A DNA stretch of 64,000 nt, from assembly GCF_037126265.1 (NCBI RefSeq), contig NZ_JAYLLN010000004.1:62001-126000 (forward strand), given 5' to 3'. This document shows, piece after piece, positions 46,601-54,439 of this stretch. How positions within the stretch are numbered: position 1 is the first letter of the stretch; the number at the start of each line of letters is the position of its first letter. The position numbers and the translations under genes were made by a program. The notes beneath the pieces are model-generated. The model saw only the letters and a program-made list of their open reading frames with translations. It was not told the DNA's origin and ran no database searches. The stretch is from Sphingobacterium tenebrionis. Its GTDB lineage: Bacteria > Bacteroidota > Bacteroidia > Sphingobacteriales > Sphingobacteriaceae.

Positions 46601-46724
46601 GGTAATTGGTGGAGATCGAAGCGATATGTTTTCCGAACGAAAAACAATTTCCACTATTACTTAAAAGAATCGAGAAAAGGAGAAAAACACGCAACTGAAA
46701 AGACAAGCGAGATCTTTTTTCCAT
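43611..46724 (-). CDS. SusC/RagA-type TonB-dependent receptor
   Basis: This 1037-aa outer-membrane importer has an N-terminal signal anchor (LRVFLLFSILLSNSG), a carboxypeptidase-regulatory-like domain (about residues 48-115), a plug starting at NEVVVVGFGTQK and a barrel ending in NFGAQLTF. There is no STN domain. The plug blocks (GAAIFIRGFGTWENRSPLILVDGVER, DASATAVYGVRGANGVILITTK) are very similar to those of the SusC at 32-3355, so the two may take related ligands. The gene begins the second half of the locus, 142 bases after the kinase gene. Confidence 0.93.
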   Translation of the reverse strand: MEKRSRLSFQLRVFLLFSILLSNSGNCFSFGKHIASISTNYQQQSWVLNGLVTNEKGEPLVGASVLVKGTNRGTKTDNEGKFILEITAETEQLMVSYLSYTSQEITVGSRRTITIKMEPNLKEQQVNEVVVVGFGTQKKITVTGAISEVPVQNIQRISTPSLSNSLAGSMPGIVTRQSSGEPGYDGAAIFIRGFGTWENRSPLILVDGVERDLNNINTQEIESFSILKDASATAVYGVRGANGVILITTKRGKLGKPSVVFRTENALLTAQRLPKYIDGPQYAGLINEAQLNEGKNPIYSQLELEAFADGRNPYLYPNVDWVNTILKENTFQTINNLAVTGGSEIIQYYTNVGYTVQNGIYKQDPDNFWNNNAQMQRYNFRSNVDIKLSESIALQLGLGGIIQRGNYPGRSAPDIFRALKITSPINFPITNPDGSIAGGQTSYLQENPYGLVVRSGYSTQDRNTLQGTFGGKWDLSKLLTQGLSLRGLFSYDHYYQGWNDRFKPYRIRQYLGLGTNGEELYRNPDIREEGAMGYGSGSSSNRAYYSEASLNYNRSFQEAHNVTAMFLYNQRDYVHLTAGTSLANLPFRRRGFAGRLTYDYKMRYLLELNAGYNGSENFPKGKRYGFFPSVAAGWVLSNEPFWNSEVINHLKIRGSYGQVGNDQIGGRRFLFLTNIIRGGQDYPFGEQQTWLAGYNEDQIGNENVTWEVANKANLGLDLQLFNGKINLQVDGFRENRQDILLQRGVIPRVAGYYPWVIPYANLGKAKNYGIDGLLEVKHTTQAGFYYNFRGTMTYAKSIRVKDDLPNYLYPYQNPIGHLIDQPFGYISMGIFQTQDEIDNSPRQTFIENVQPGDIKYMDVNGDGVIDIFDRVAIGYPRTPQFIYGANFTVAYKGAELSLFFQGTSKTSIFIDGPSMYPFQMGLGTYNILQEYYDNRWTTENPNGKYPRVSSMDNLNNNQTSTHFLQDASFIRLKSAEIAYSFAPESLKRIGLNGIRVFSNGTNLITWDKIKIIDPEANYGTPGYPLQRIVNFGAQLTF

Positions 46725-46819
46725 ATATTAGAAATTGGTTATTAATAATCGATAGGCAAGATTGTCCAGACCGAACCTATCTTTTATTTAATGATTAATA
46801 AATTGATAATTTTCATCAG

Positions 46820-46846
46820 CCATATGAGAGCCTAGCTGTCATATGG
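46820..46846. repeat. inverted repeat between kinase and susC genes
   Basis: CCATATGA (46820-46827) and TCATATGG (46839-46846) form a perfect 8-bp inverted repeat with an 11-nt spacer, followed on the plus strand by T8. Both flanking genes are on the minus strand, where no T tract follows, so an operator or leader hairpin ahead of susC is as likely as a terminator. Confidence 0.5.
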
Positions 46847-46866
46847 TTTTTTTTGTTTTAAACTGT

Positions 46867-48516
46867 TTATATAGGTCTATTTCTGTTGTATAGTTCATTT
46901 CCAATCTGTTGATAGCGTTGATACCTATCTTCGTAAATTGTTTTTAAGGATTCATCGGGTAGAAATGTTTTCTCAAATCCCAATCCCATCTTCTCCATGG
47001 CTTCTTGAAGATTCTGATGGATCCCGGCAAGGGTAGCCGCTAACATGCAGGCCCCTAAGGCGCAGGTTTCCAACGATTGATGCACCTGAATGGGCCTTTG
47101 CAATACATTGGCCAAGGTCTGCATCACATAGCTGGATTTTTTGGCTATACCGCCAATGGCGGTCACCGAATTTATTTCTACTCCCTGTTTTTCCATATCA
47201 TCCACTATGGCGCGCGATCCGAAACAGGTGGCTTCCACCAAACTCTGGAACAAACTCACCGCATCCGAACCTAAATGTAGATCTACCATAGCCCCTTTGG
47301 CATGTGGATCCACGTAAGGTGTTCTTCGCCCATTGAACCAATCCAGCGAAATGGGATTATGAAGTTCTACCGGTCGGCTTTCGGCCTTTTCAGCCAATCG
47401 CTGTAATATCTGATCTTTCCATGTTTCTGCAATGTTTTCATCCAGATCCAATTCGTTGACCGAAAATAGGAGCAAGTCTCTGTACCAGCTGAACACATCT
47501 CCAAAAGCAGATTGCCCAGCTTCCAGCCCTACAAGTCCCGGAACGATCGATCCTTCTACCTGTCCACAGATCCCTTTGACCAATTTCCCATCCAATTCTT
47601 CCTGGGAAATCACCAACATATCGCAAGTGGAAGTTCCCATCACTTTACAGAGCACGCCCGGCTGAATTTCAGCACCGATAGCACCTACATGGGCATCAAT
47701 GGCGCCTACTCCCACCTTCACAGAGCTGGATAAACCCAATTTATCAGCCCATTCCTTGGAAAGTTGGCCAGCAATTTCATCCGCAGAATATAAATCCTTC
47801 GGTAAGCTTTGGTAAATCCGGGTTAATGCTGGGTCTATATGTTCGAAAAATGCCAAGGGCGGAAATCCTCCAAAGGCCTTTGCCCATAAGCCTTTATGCC
47901 CTGCCGCACATACATTTCGTTTCATGCGGTTGGCATCTTGGGTCCCGGTCAAAAAATAGGGAAGCCAATCGCTCTGTTCCACCCATGAAAAACAGGCTTC
48001 TGCCACTTCCCTATCCTGACGTAAAACGTGCAATAATTTTGACCAGAACCATTCTGCCGAATACATTCCGCCAACATGGCTTAAATAATCTTTTTCAAAT
48101 AACTTCGCTTTCTCATTGATTTCCATAGCCTCCGAAATGGCCGAATGGTCCTTCCATAAGAAAAACATGGCGTTTGGATTTTCCGCGAATTCCGGATGTA
48201 GGGCTAAGGGTATTCCTTTTTCATCTACAGCCACAGGACTTGAGCCCGTCGCATCAATAGAAATCGCCAATACAGCGTCTTTTACCGCTTGTGGCTGTCC
48301 CCCCAAACATCCCATCAGACAGGCTTCCAAAGATTCGATATAATCCAATGGATGCTGGCGAAACTGATGTTTGTTCGGTTGACAATATTTTCCTTCCCGC
48401 CATCGCTTAAACAAGGAAACATGAGCACCTATCTCCTTTCCAGTCTCCGCTTCTACCAGAATGGCACGAACCGAATCGGTCCCGAAATCTACGCCTATAA
48501 CATACCCCTTCTCCAT
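46867..48516 (-). CDS. ribulokinase-family (AraB-like) carbohydrate kinase
   Basis: This 549-aa FGGY kinase has the AraB-type length and order: N-terminal GVDFGTDSVRAILVE, SIDATGSSPVAVDE, FFLWKDHSA, GVGAIDAHVGAIGAE (catalytic Asp in the IDAH block), MGTSTCDML, and ATCFGSRAIVDDME. Known AraB enzymes phosphorylate 2-ketopentoses at O5. Placed with fucI and fucP, it would act on D-ribulose or L-fuculose formed by the isomerase. It follows fucP by 6 bases. No araA, araD or fucA is nearby. The substrate is not decided by sequence alone. Confidence 0.88.
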   Translation of the reverse strand: MEKGYVIGVDFGTDSVRAILVEAETGKEIGAHVSLFKRWREGKYCQPNKHQFRQHPLDYIESLEACLMGCLGGQPQAVKDAVLAISIDATGSSPVAVDEKGIPLALHPEFAENPNAMFFLWKDHSAISEAMEINEKAKLFEKDYLSHVGGMYSAEWFWSKLLHVLRQDREVAEACFSWVEQSDWLPYFLTGTQDANRMKRNVCAAGHKGLWAKAFGGFPPLAFFEHIDPALTRIYQSLPKDLYSADEIAGQLSKEWADKLGLSSSVKVGVGAIDAHVGAIGAEIQPGVLCKVMGTSTCDMLVISQEELDGKLVKGICGQVEGSIVPGLVGLEAGQSAFGDVFSWYRDLLLFSVNELDLDENIAETWKDQILQRLAEKAESRPVELHNPISLDWFNGRRTPYVDPHAKGAMVDLHLGSDAVSLFQSLVEATCFGSRAIVDDMEKQGVEINSVTAIGGIAKKSSYVMQTLANVLQRPIQVHQSLETCALGACMLAATLAGIHQNLQEAMEKMGLGFEKTFLPDESLKTIYEDRYQRYQQIGNELYNRNRPI

Positions 48517-48522
48517 AGCTTT

Positions 48523-49854
48523 TTAATGTGTTGGGTTCGACATGTCTAACTTTCCTTCTATCTTCCTAACTCCCCAGATAGCAAATGCAGCAATGACCAC
48601 ATAGCACAGCACCGGAATGATAAAACCCCTCGCCATGGTACTATGATCTGCGATCAGCCCCATGATGGGTGGACAAAATGCCCCTCCGGCAACCGCCATG
48701 ACCAAAAAGGAGGAACCTTTTTTGGTTAAAGTCCCCAAATTGGAGATCCCCAAAGCAAATATGGTCGGGAACATAATGGACATGAAAAAGTAGGTGCTGA
48801 ACAAAGCAATTACCGAAAGCCAGCCCAGGTTCATAAATACCAATATGTTAAGGATGATATTGACTACCGCATAAATGGCAAGCAATCGTTGTGGTGCTAC
48901 AAATTTCATCAGATAAGATCCAGTTAATCGACCAATCCAGAAGGCACCCATTCCCCCTATTGCGAGGATCAGGGAAGCTGCCTGTTCGTTGTTCTTGGGC
49001 ATAAAAAATTCCCCAAAGTAACCCAGATGTTCCATAATTCCGGCTATTGGCGTTCGTAGATCGTGGATCGCATCAATCACATAATTGATAAAAAAGGAAT
49101 TTGTTCCCGTTTGTGCTGCCACGTAAAGGAATTGCGCGATGACTGCAAAAATAAAAACCGGATGTTTGAGAAGTCGACGCATCGGCGGGTTCTCCTCCAT
49201 TTCGCCGCCCTCTTTTTTCTCTTTTATTTCGGGCAGCTTGATGACCAGAAAGACCAAAGCGACGACCACCACAATACAACCTATGGCCAAATATGGGGTT
49301 ACCAGAGAGTCAAATTTATCATGTTCCCCTTCTGCTTCAGTGCCAAAGATCATTAAACCACCAATGAGCGGGCCTAAGATCCATCCCAATCCATTAAATG
49401 ATTGGGAAATATTGATCCTTCTGGCGGCACCTTCCTTCGAGCCCAGAACAATGGAATAGGGATTAGCGGCTGTTTCCAAAAACGCCAAACCACAGGCAAT
49501 AACAAATAAGGCGGTTAAAAAAGGGATAAAGGCTGCTAATTTTGCTGCTGGATAGAACATAAAAGCTCCTAGTGCAAATAATACCAGCCCAAAGATTATC
49601 CCCTTTTGGTATCCATAGCGTTTGATGAATAATCCCGCAGGGATGGCCATGGCTAAATAACCGATGTAAAGGGAAAACTGTACAAAACCCGACTGTGCCT
49701 TAGACACATGAAGCAGGTCTTGGAAATGTTTATCCAATACATCCAAAAATCCATGGGCAAAACCCCATAGCAGGAACAAACTGCATATGAACAGGAAAGG
49801 TATAAGTAGTCGATTACCCTGATCGTCTGTAAATAATTTCTTTTTAGTTTCCAT
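48523..49854 (-). CDS. fucP: FucP-type sugar:H+ symporter (MFS)
   Basis: This is a 12-helix inner-membrane symporter of the L-fucose permease family. The chosen start is ATG 49854 (METKKKLFTDD), giving 443 aa and leaving a 5-base gap after fucI; the longer frame overlaps fucI. Family blocks LLWGFAHGFLDVLDKHFQ, GYLAMAIPAGLFIKRYGYQKG and FLETAANPYSIVLG are present. The FucP family also carries D-arabinose and L-galactose. A second FucP is encoded at 59867-61120. Confidence 0.9.
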   Translation of the reverse strand: METKKKLFTDDQGNRLLIPFLFICSLFLLWGFAHGFLDVLDKHFQDLLHVSKAQSGFVQFSLYIGYLAMAIPAGLFIKRYGYQKGIIFGLVLFALGAFMFYPAAKLAAFIPFLTALFVIACGLAFLETAANPYSIVLGSKEGAARRINISQSFNGLGWILGPLIGGLMIFGTEAEGEHDKFDSLVTPYLAIGCIVVVVALVFLVIKLPEIKEKKEGGEMEENPPMRRLLKHPVFIFAVIAQFLYVAAQTGTNSFFINYVIDAIHDLRTPIAGIMEHLGYFGEFFMPKNNEQAASLILAIGGMGAFWIGRLTGSYLMKFVAPQRLLAIYAVVNIILNILVFMNLGWLSVIALFSTYFFMSIMFPTIFALGISNLGTLTKKGSSFLVMAVAGGAFCPPIMGLIADHSTMARGFIIPVLCYVVIAAFAIWGVRKIEGKLDMSNPTH

Positions 49855-49859
49855 GTTGC

Positions 49860-51623
49860 TTAACGGTATAATGGTCCAAAGGCTTGGCAAGCGCGGTAAT
49901 CGGATCCTTCTGAATCCATTCCATATGCTGCCCAGGTAGCTGGTCTAAATATTTTATCTTCCGCAACATTGTGCATACAAACCGGAATACGGAGAATGGA
50001 TGCCATGGTAATCAGGTCTGCACCGATATGTCCATAGCTGATGGCGCCATGATTGGATCCCCAATTGGCCATCACAGAATATACGTCACGGAAAGCCCCT
50101 TGCCCCATGGTACGAGGGACAAACCAGGTGGTAGGCCAAGTTTTATCTGTCCTATCGTTTAATAATTGATGTACTTCATCTGGAAGGTCTATGGTCCACC
50201 CTTCGGCCAGTTGTAAGCTTGGGCCTAAACCTTTGATCAGGTTAACCCGGCACATGGTCACCGGCATACCGCCTTTGCTTAAAAAGTTGGAGGAATAACC
50301 ACCACCGCGGAAGTAATCCCGATTTGCAGGATACCAGGTTGTGGCATCCAGGCAATCTTGCACCTCTTGCTGCGAGATTTCCCAATAGGGTTTAATGGCT
50401 GCTTGCCCATCTTTTGACTGACGTCCAGAACCATCCAAGGTAGCTGCACCTGAATTGATCAGGTGGATAAAGCCATCTTTTGCTCTTCCTTCCGGTTGCC
50501 ATCCGCTTACCCGCTCGACGGCAGTTGGGCTCCAGTAGGTCCTTACATCAGCAAAAATCTGGGCGGTATTGGTGAGTAGATGATTAAAGGCCATGGAAAC
50601 TCCATTCAAGGAATCGTTCTCCGTAGCGACCATATACGGTGCGCGGATACCGTTCCAATCGAAGGAAGAGGTCAGCATGGCTTCCGAGAAATCGCCATTC
50701 GGCAGGAAGTCTGTCCATTGCCGTTGACCTTGGAAACCGGAAATATATGCATGATGCCCCATCGCCTCCTCGGCATGGCCCATTTCCGCCAATTTTGGAT
50801 TCCCTTGCATGAGGTCTCGGATGATCATGGTCATTTTGACCACAAACTCCCAGTCCTCATCCTTTTCCTGGCGGCTTTTTACCTTATGTGTTTGATTGAA
50901 ATCCTCGCCTTCTTGGCAATGTTCCTTGGTCCAAGCAATGGCTCTTTCAAATTCTTGTTCATCGTATATTCCCAGTTGTATCCTGCGGAGAACTTCCGTC
51001 GAATCCACATATTCATTGCGCATTCCCAGGTATTCCTGAAAGAATTCCGCATTGACGATGGAACCGACAATCCCCATTGATACCGAACCAATGGAAAGGT
51101 AACTTTTGCCTCTTAAAAAGGCTACAGCAAGCCCGGCTTTGGCAAATGCCAATAATTTTTCTCTCACATCATCGGGGATGCTTGTATCCCCAAGGTCTTG
51201 TACATCATGTCCATAAATACTGAAAACAGGCAGGCCTTTCTGGTTATGTGCCGCAACGGTTGCAGCCAGATATACCGCACCTGGACGTTCTGTGCCATTA
51301 AAGCCCCAAATCGCTTTGGGACGTAAAGGGTCCATGTCCATTGTTTCGGAGCCATAACACCAGCATGGGGTTACAGAAAGTGAAACGCCGACCTGTTCCC
51401 TATCGAATTTCTCCTGGCAATCCGCTGCTTCTTTCACCCCACCGATACAAGTATCAGCGATGACGCAGGATACGCGTGTCCCGTCTAAATACTTTAATTC
51501 TTGTTCAAATAACTGTGCGACGGCTTTCGCCATATTCATGGTTGTTTCCTCCAAAGACTCCCTGATTCCTCCCCAGCGACCATCAATGATTGGACGGATT
51601 CCGATTTTAGGATAATTGTTCAT
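49860..51623 (-). CDS. fucI: L-fucose (D-arabinose) isomerase FucI
   Basis: This Mn-dependent aldose-ketose isomerase (587 aa) matches E. coli FucI over its whole length: PKIGIRPIIDGRWGGIRESLEE at the start, SVTPCWCYGSETMDMDP, ENDSLNGVSMAF (metal-site Glu and Asp), WEISQQE, FRGGGYSSNFL and YRACQAFGPLYR at the end. FucI enzymes isomerise L-fucose to L-fuculose and D-arabinose to D-ribulose. It sits between DUF6786 (5-base gap) and fucP (5-base gap) in a tight operon. Confidence 0.96.
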   Translation of the reverse strand: MNNYPKIGIRPIIDGRWGGIRESLEETTMNMAKAVAQLFEQELKYLDGTRVSCVIADTCIGGVKEAADCQEKFDREQVGVSLSVTPCWCYGSETMDMDPLRPKAIWGFNGTERPGAVYLAATVAAHNQKGLPVFSIYGHDVQDLGDTSIPDDVREKLLAFAKAGLAVAFLRGKSYLSIGSVSMGIVGSIVNAEFFQEYLGMRNEYVDSTEVLRRIQLGIYDEQEFERAIAWTKEHCQEGEDFNQTHKVKSRQEKDEDWEFVVKMTMIIRDLMQGNPKLAEMGHAEEAMGHHAYISGFQGQRQWTDFLPNGDFSEAMLTSSFDWNGIRAPYMVATENDSLNGVSMAFNHLLTNTAQIFADVRTYWSPTAVERVSGWQPEGRAKDGFIHLINSGAATLDGSGRQSKDGQAAIKPYWEISQQEVQDCLDATTWYPANRDYFRGGGYSSNFLSKGGMPVTMCRVNLIKGLGPSLQLAEGWTIDLPDEVHQLLNDRTDKTWPTTWFVPRTMGQGAFRDVYSVMANWGSNHGAISYGHIGADLITMASILRIPVCMHNVAEDKIFRPATWAAYGMDSEGSDYRACQAFGPLYR

Positions 51624-51628
51624 ATGTA

Positions 51629-52879
51629 TTAATTTTTGAAGGCTGTACGGATATCGTTGATTTCTATCTGGAATAAACTTTTGATCAATTGATTGATCTC
51701 CTTTTTGTCACCCATAAAGTGGTAAACGGCATGCTGATGCGTGAGGCTTTCGTTCGGCTTTAAAAATGCTGCAGGAGAAACACTTTCGATCTCATAGAAT
51801 GGTCCCATCTGACCGCCATCTGCTAATGGCCCATCGTTGTAGGCATTGACAGCATCGCCCACAAATGGATCTTTTTTGGTAGTCCATTCCTGGTTTAAGT
51901 AGGTTTTTGAAGGATCTAAACTGTATTTGGTAATGGTCAACACGCCACTTTCCAGGTCGTAACTTCCGGCAATCTGCTTAGCGCGCTGTGCCGTAAGTCC
52001 TAATTTACCACGGGATTTTCCATCCGCCTTAAAGAACAATACCCCTTGTTTATAGACGATTCTGTCGGTTGGAATCTCCCCAAAATAATCGGTCGTAGCA
52101 ACCTTTCCGCTGGCGTTTTCCTGATAAGGAATGAGGATCACCGTTGAATCAGACGGGTTGAACATATCCAGGTTCCAAAGGCAGGGAGCTCCGGTTTCTT
52201 TTGTCCAAGCGGCTGAGCCTACATTGCTAATGGTATTTTGGGTAGTAAAAGCAACCGATTTCAAACCTGGGCTCAAACTGATGCCTAATTCCTTTTCAAC
52301 CTCGGCATTTTCCAATATCCGCACCTTGCGTTGCAGCTTGATATCCAAAGGCGTACCTTTATAATTAGTTATCACACTGCGTTTCTCCATGTTGACTTCT
52401 TTGCTGTCTGCTGCGACCAGATCCCAGGCTTCGGTATCAATCGCAGCTGGAGTCTTCCAATTTTCGAAAACCATCTCCGTATCCTTTTTGAAATACAGAG
52501 AAAATGGTCCTCCTTCAGGGCCCAACCATAAGCGGTCTTCGCCACCATAGGCATTCATATGCGGATCTATTTCGGCATCGAAAGCCTTATAATTGACCCA
52601 ACCAAAACTTTTCCCCTCCGCCCCATTGGCTGTGGAAGTAAAAACTTTTGCTTGATATTTCGCGGAAACAATGATTTGTCCCAATCCACTTTCGTTCTGC
52701 AACAAGATGACGGAATCATACTTATTCAAGAAATCCAGATCATAGCCAAAGCTTCCTTTTTCATAGCTTACTTTCATACTGTCTTGCTGATTTTCGGTCG
52801 TTTTTCCTGTTTTTTGTTGGCAAGCTGCCACCAACACGGTTATTCCGAAGAGAATACCAATTGCTATCGGATGTCTCAT
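51629..52879 (-). CDS. DUF6786 family lipoprotein
   Basis: This 416-aa protein has a lipobox (LVAAC, Cys20). The mature part is beta-rich, with WLGPEGGPFSLYFK, the EKELGISLSPG block, APCLWNLDMFNPS and TYLNQEWTTKKDPFVGDAVNAYNDGP, a pattern like the galactose-mutarotase supersandwich. A terminal TH(Q)HAVYHFMG also fits the fold. I believe this is DUF6786, a family recurrent in Bacteroidota glycan loci. Possible jobs are sugar binding or mutarotation in the periplasm. It lies between GH172 and fucI with gaps of 5-6 bases. Confidence 0.7.
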   Translation of the reverse strand: MRHPIAIGILFGITVLVAACQQKTGKTTENQQDSMKVSYEKGSFGYDLDFLNKYDSVILLQNESGLGQIIVSAKYQAKVFTSTANGAEGKSFGWVNYKAFDAEIDPHMNAYGGEDRLWLGPEGGPFSLYFKKDTEMVFENWKTPAAIDTEAWDLVAADSKEVNMEKRSVITNYKGTPLDIKLQRKVRILENAEVEKELGISLSPGLKSVAFTTQNTISNVGSAAWTKETGAPCLWNLDMFNPSDSTVILIPYQENASGKVATTDYFGEIPTDRIVYKQGVLFFKADGKSRGKLGLTAQRAKQIAGSYDLESGVLTITKYSLDPSKTYLNQEWTTKKDPFVGDAVNAYNDGPLADGGQMGPFYEIESVSPAAFLKPNESLTHQHAVYHFMGDKKEINQLIKSLFQIEINDIRTAFKN

Positions 52880-52885
52880 GCTCTT

Positions 52886-54052
52886 TTAATTTACTTCTAG
52901 ATCATTTTTTACTGGAAGATTCGGGAATTTCTGATGGGGTTCGGACTGGTACCAGAAGGCCACGGATATCATATCTGATTTTTGTGGCAGATACCTTCCT
53001 TCAGAACGCCAGCCCAGATCTTGGATGGTGACCTTCAGATCACCTTCAAAACGAACGGGATCCATGATATGCCAGCGATACATCCCGAACCGTTGTTGTG
53101 ATTCATATAGCCCATCCGGACGGATGACCTGATGTAATCCGGCATAAGCTGTGGAGTATTCCTGATATTGACGGGTAGCCTTATTCTCAAAATTATAGGA
53201 CCCGCAGAAATAATCCTCCAATCCGGTACCTACGATAGTGGCATAATCCTTATCGCCATCCATAAAGAATTTGATCTCGCCTTCTCCCCACCAGCCTATG
53301 TTGTTCACACCGACTCCCAAATAGGTTCCAACGTACTGTCCTTTCCCTTTGATACCATCAATGATGGTATGCAGGGCTCCAGTAGTCGGGTTAGAACGAC
53401 GATACTGTGCATGAAAATAACCTTCATTAGCATCCACTTCTGTCAAAGCATAATCGATCTGATAATACAGGTTCATCGGATCGGCACTGATATTCTCCAT
53501 GGTAATCTTACAACTTTTGCGGAAAGGCATCTTCCAATAGGAATTGAAGGCGCTTCCCGGATTTACGGTCATGGCCAATGAATTTAAGGGAGCAAAACGG
53601 TTCCAGGCCATTCCAAAAAAAGGTCCTACCGGAGACTCTACCGATGGCGTGCTTTCGCCGTCCCAATAGATCCGGAATATGGTATGGTTCCAATTCCCTG
53701 TCGGAGTCATCCAGATATGTTGGATAACACCTGATTCGTTGATCTCTGCCATGGTGAAGGTTTCTCCAGGTTTAATGGTGATAAAGGGATTAACCTTCCA
53801 GCCCACCCCTAATTCCCGGGAAGCATGGTGTGCATTGGCCACATTTGGCTGACCAGCATGTTTTGTGGGATCTGCCATCCCCCCTTTTCCTTTCTCTCCG
53901 GTAAAGTTCTCCGGACTGATGGAACGGGTCTTGGCATCAGATAAACGGGACAAGGTGCCGAGGTTCATATCCACCCCATTAAATTTCTGCTCCTTCTGAC
54001 CATAAACGAGTCCAGTGAATAATAAGGAGGCAATCAAAAGTTTAATTTTCAT
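52886..54052 (-). CDS. GH172 (DUF2961) glycoside hydrolase
   Basis: This 388-aa exported enzyme has a signal peptide ending in VYGQ. The DUF2961 core runs through almost the whole protein: FNGVDMNLGTLSRL, a GESTPSVESPVGPFFGMA segment, FNSYWKMPFRKSCKI, YFHAQYRR, GEIKFFMDGDKDYATIVGTGLEDYF (candidate catalytic acid in GTGLEDYF) and FGMYRWHIMDPVRFEG. Characterised GH172 members act on difructose dianhydride and, in other Bacteroidota, as exo-alpha-D-arabinofuranosidases. As the first gene of the fucI/fucP/kinase operon, release of D-arabinose is the most economical reading (inference). Confidence 0.88.
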   Translation of the reverse strand: MKIKLLIASLLFTGLVYGQKEQKFNGVDMNLGTLSRLSDAKTRSISPENFTGEKGKGGMADPTKHAGQPNVANAHHASRELGVGWKVNPFITIKPGETFTMAEINESGVIQHIWMTPTGNWNHTIFRIYWDGESTPSVESPVGPFFGMAWNRFAPLNSLAMTVNPGSAFNSYWKMPFRKSCKITMENISADPMNLYYQIDYALTEVDANEGYFHAQYRRSNPTTGALHTIIDGIKGKGQYVGTYLGVGVNNIGWWGEGEIKFFMDGDKDYATIVGTGLEDYFCGSYNFENKATRQYQEYSTAYAGLHQVIRPDGLYESQQRFGMYRWHIMDPVRFEGDLKVTIQDLGWRSEGRYLPQKSDMISVAFWYQSEPHQKFPNLPVKNDLEVN

Positions 54053-54358
54053 ATCTTATTGATTAGTTGATTTTCGGTAACTGGTTATTTTTCTTTTCAA
54101 TTTAAACCTTTTTTGTTTTGCTAATATGTTTTTGCAAAAATTAAAACAACAAATTCTGTTTAAACGTTTAAGCGATTAGCTAACAAATAGGGGATCAGCA
54201 GCTTACAATTAAAATAAAATTTCGGTATTGATCAGTTTATAATTCATACAAGTATAATGCTTAATCGATTAAAAGAAAAATATTTTTTTATCATTTTTCA
54301 ATAATTTCTTGAAAAAATAAGTTCTAAGCACCTAGGAATAAGATTTTAAAGCACAAAA
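54053..54358. promoter_or_regulatory. regulatory region of the GH172 operon with LacI-type palindromes
   Basis: AT-rich noncoding DNA upstream of GH172. It holds TTAAACGTTTAA (54160-54171, perfect palindrome), the overlapping TTAAGCGATTAG (54168-54179) and TTAATCGATTAA (54261-54272, perfect palindrome). All have a central CG flanked by TTA(A)-type arms, the usual LacI-family operator layout. No TAnnTTTG box of good quality was found. Confidence 0.6.
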
Positions 54359-54390
54359 AAAATCCATAAGATCGTTTTCTTATGGATTTT
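54359..54390 (-). terminator. intrinsic terminator of the oxidative fucose operon
   Basis: AAAATCCATAAG (54359-54370) and CTTATGGATTTT (54379-54390) form a 12-bp stem with an 8-nt loop. On the minus strand it continues into T8 (complement of 54355-54362). It is 50 bases past the SDR stop codon. Confidence 0.85.
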
Positions 54391-54439
54391 GCAACAAAGG
54401 ATTTTTAGTTCCTGTGTTAAATGCTTCGAATGTAAGCTG

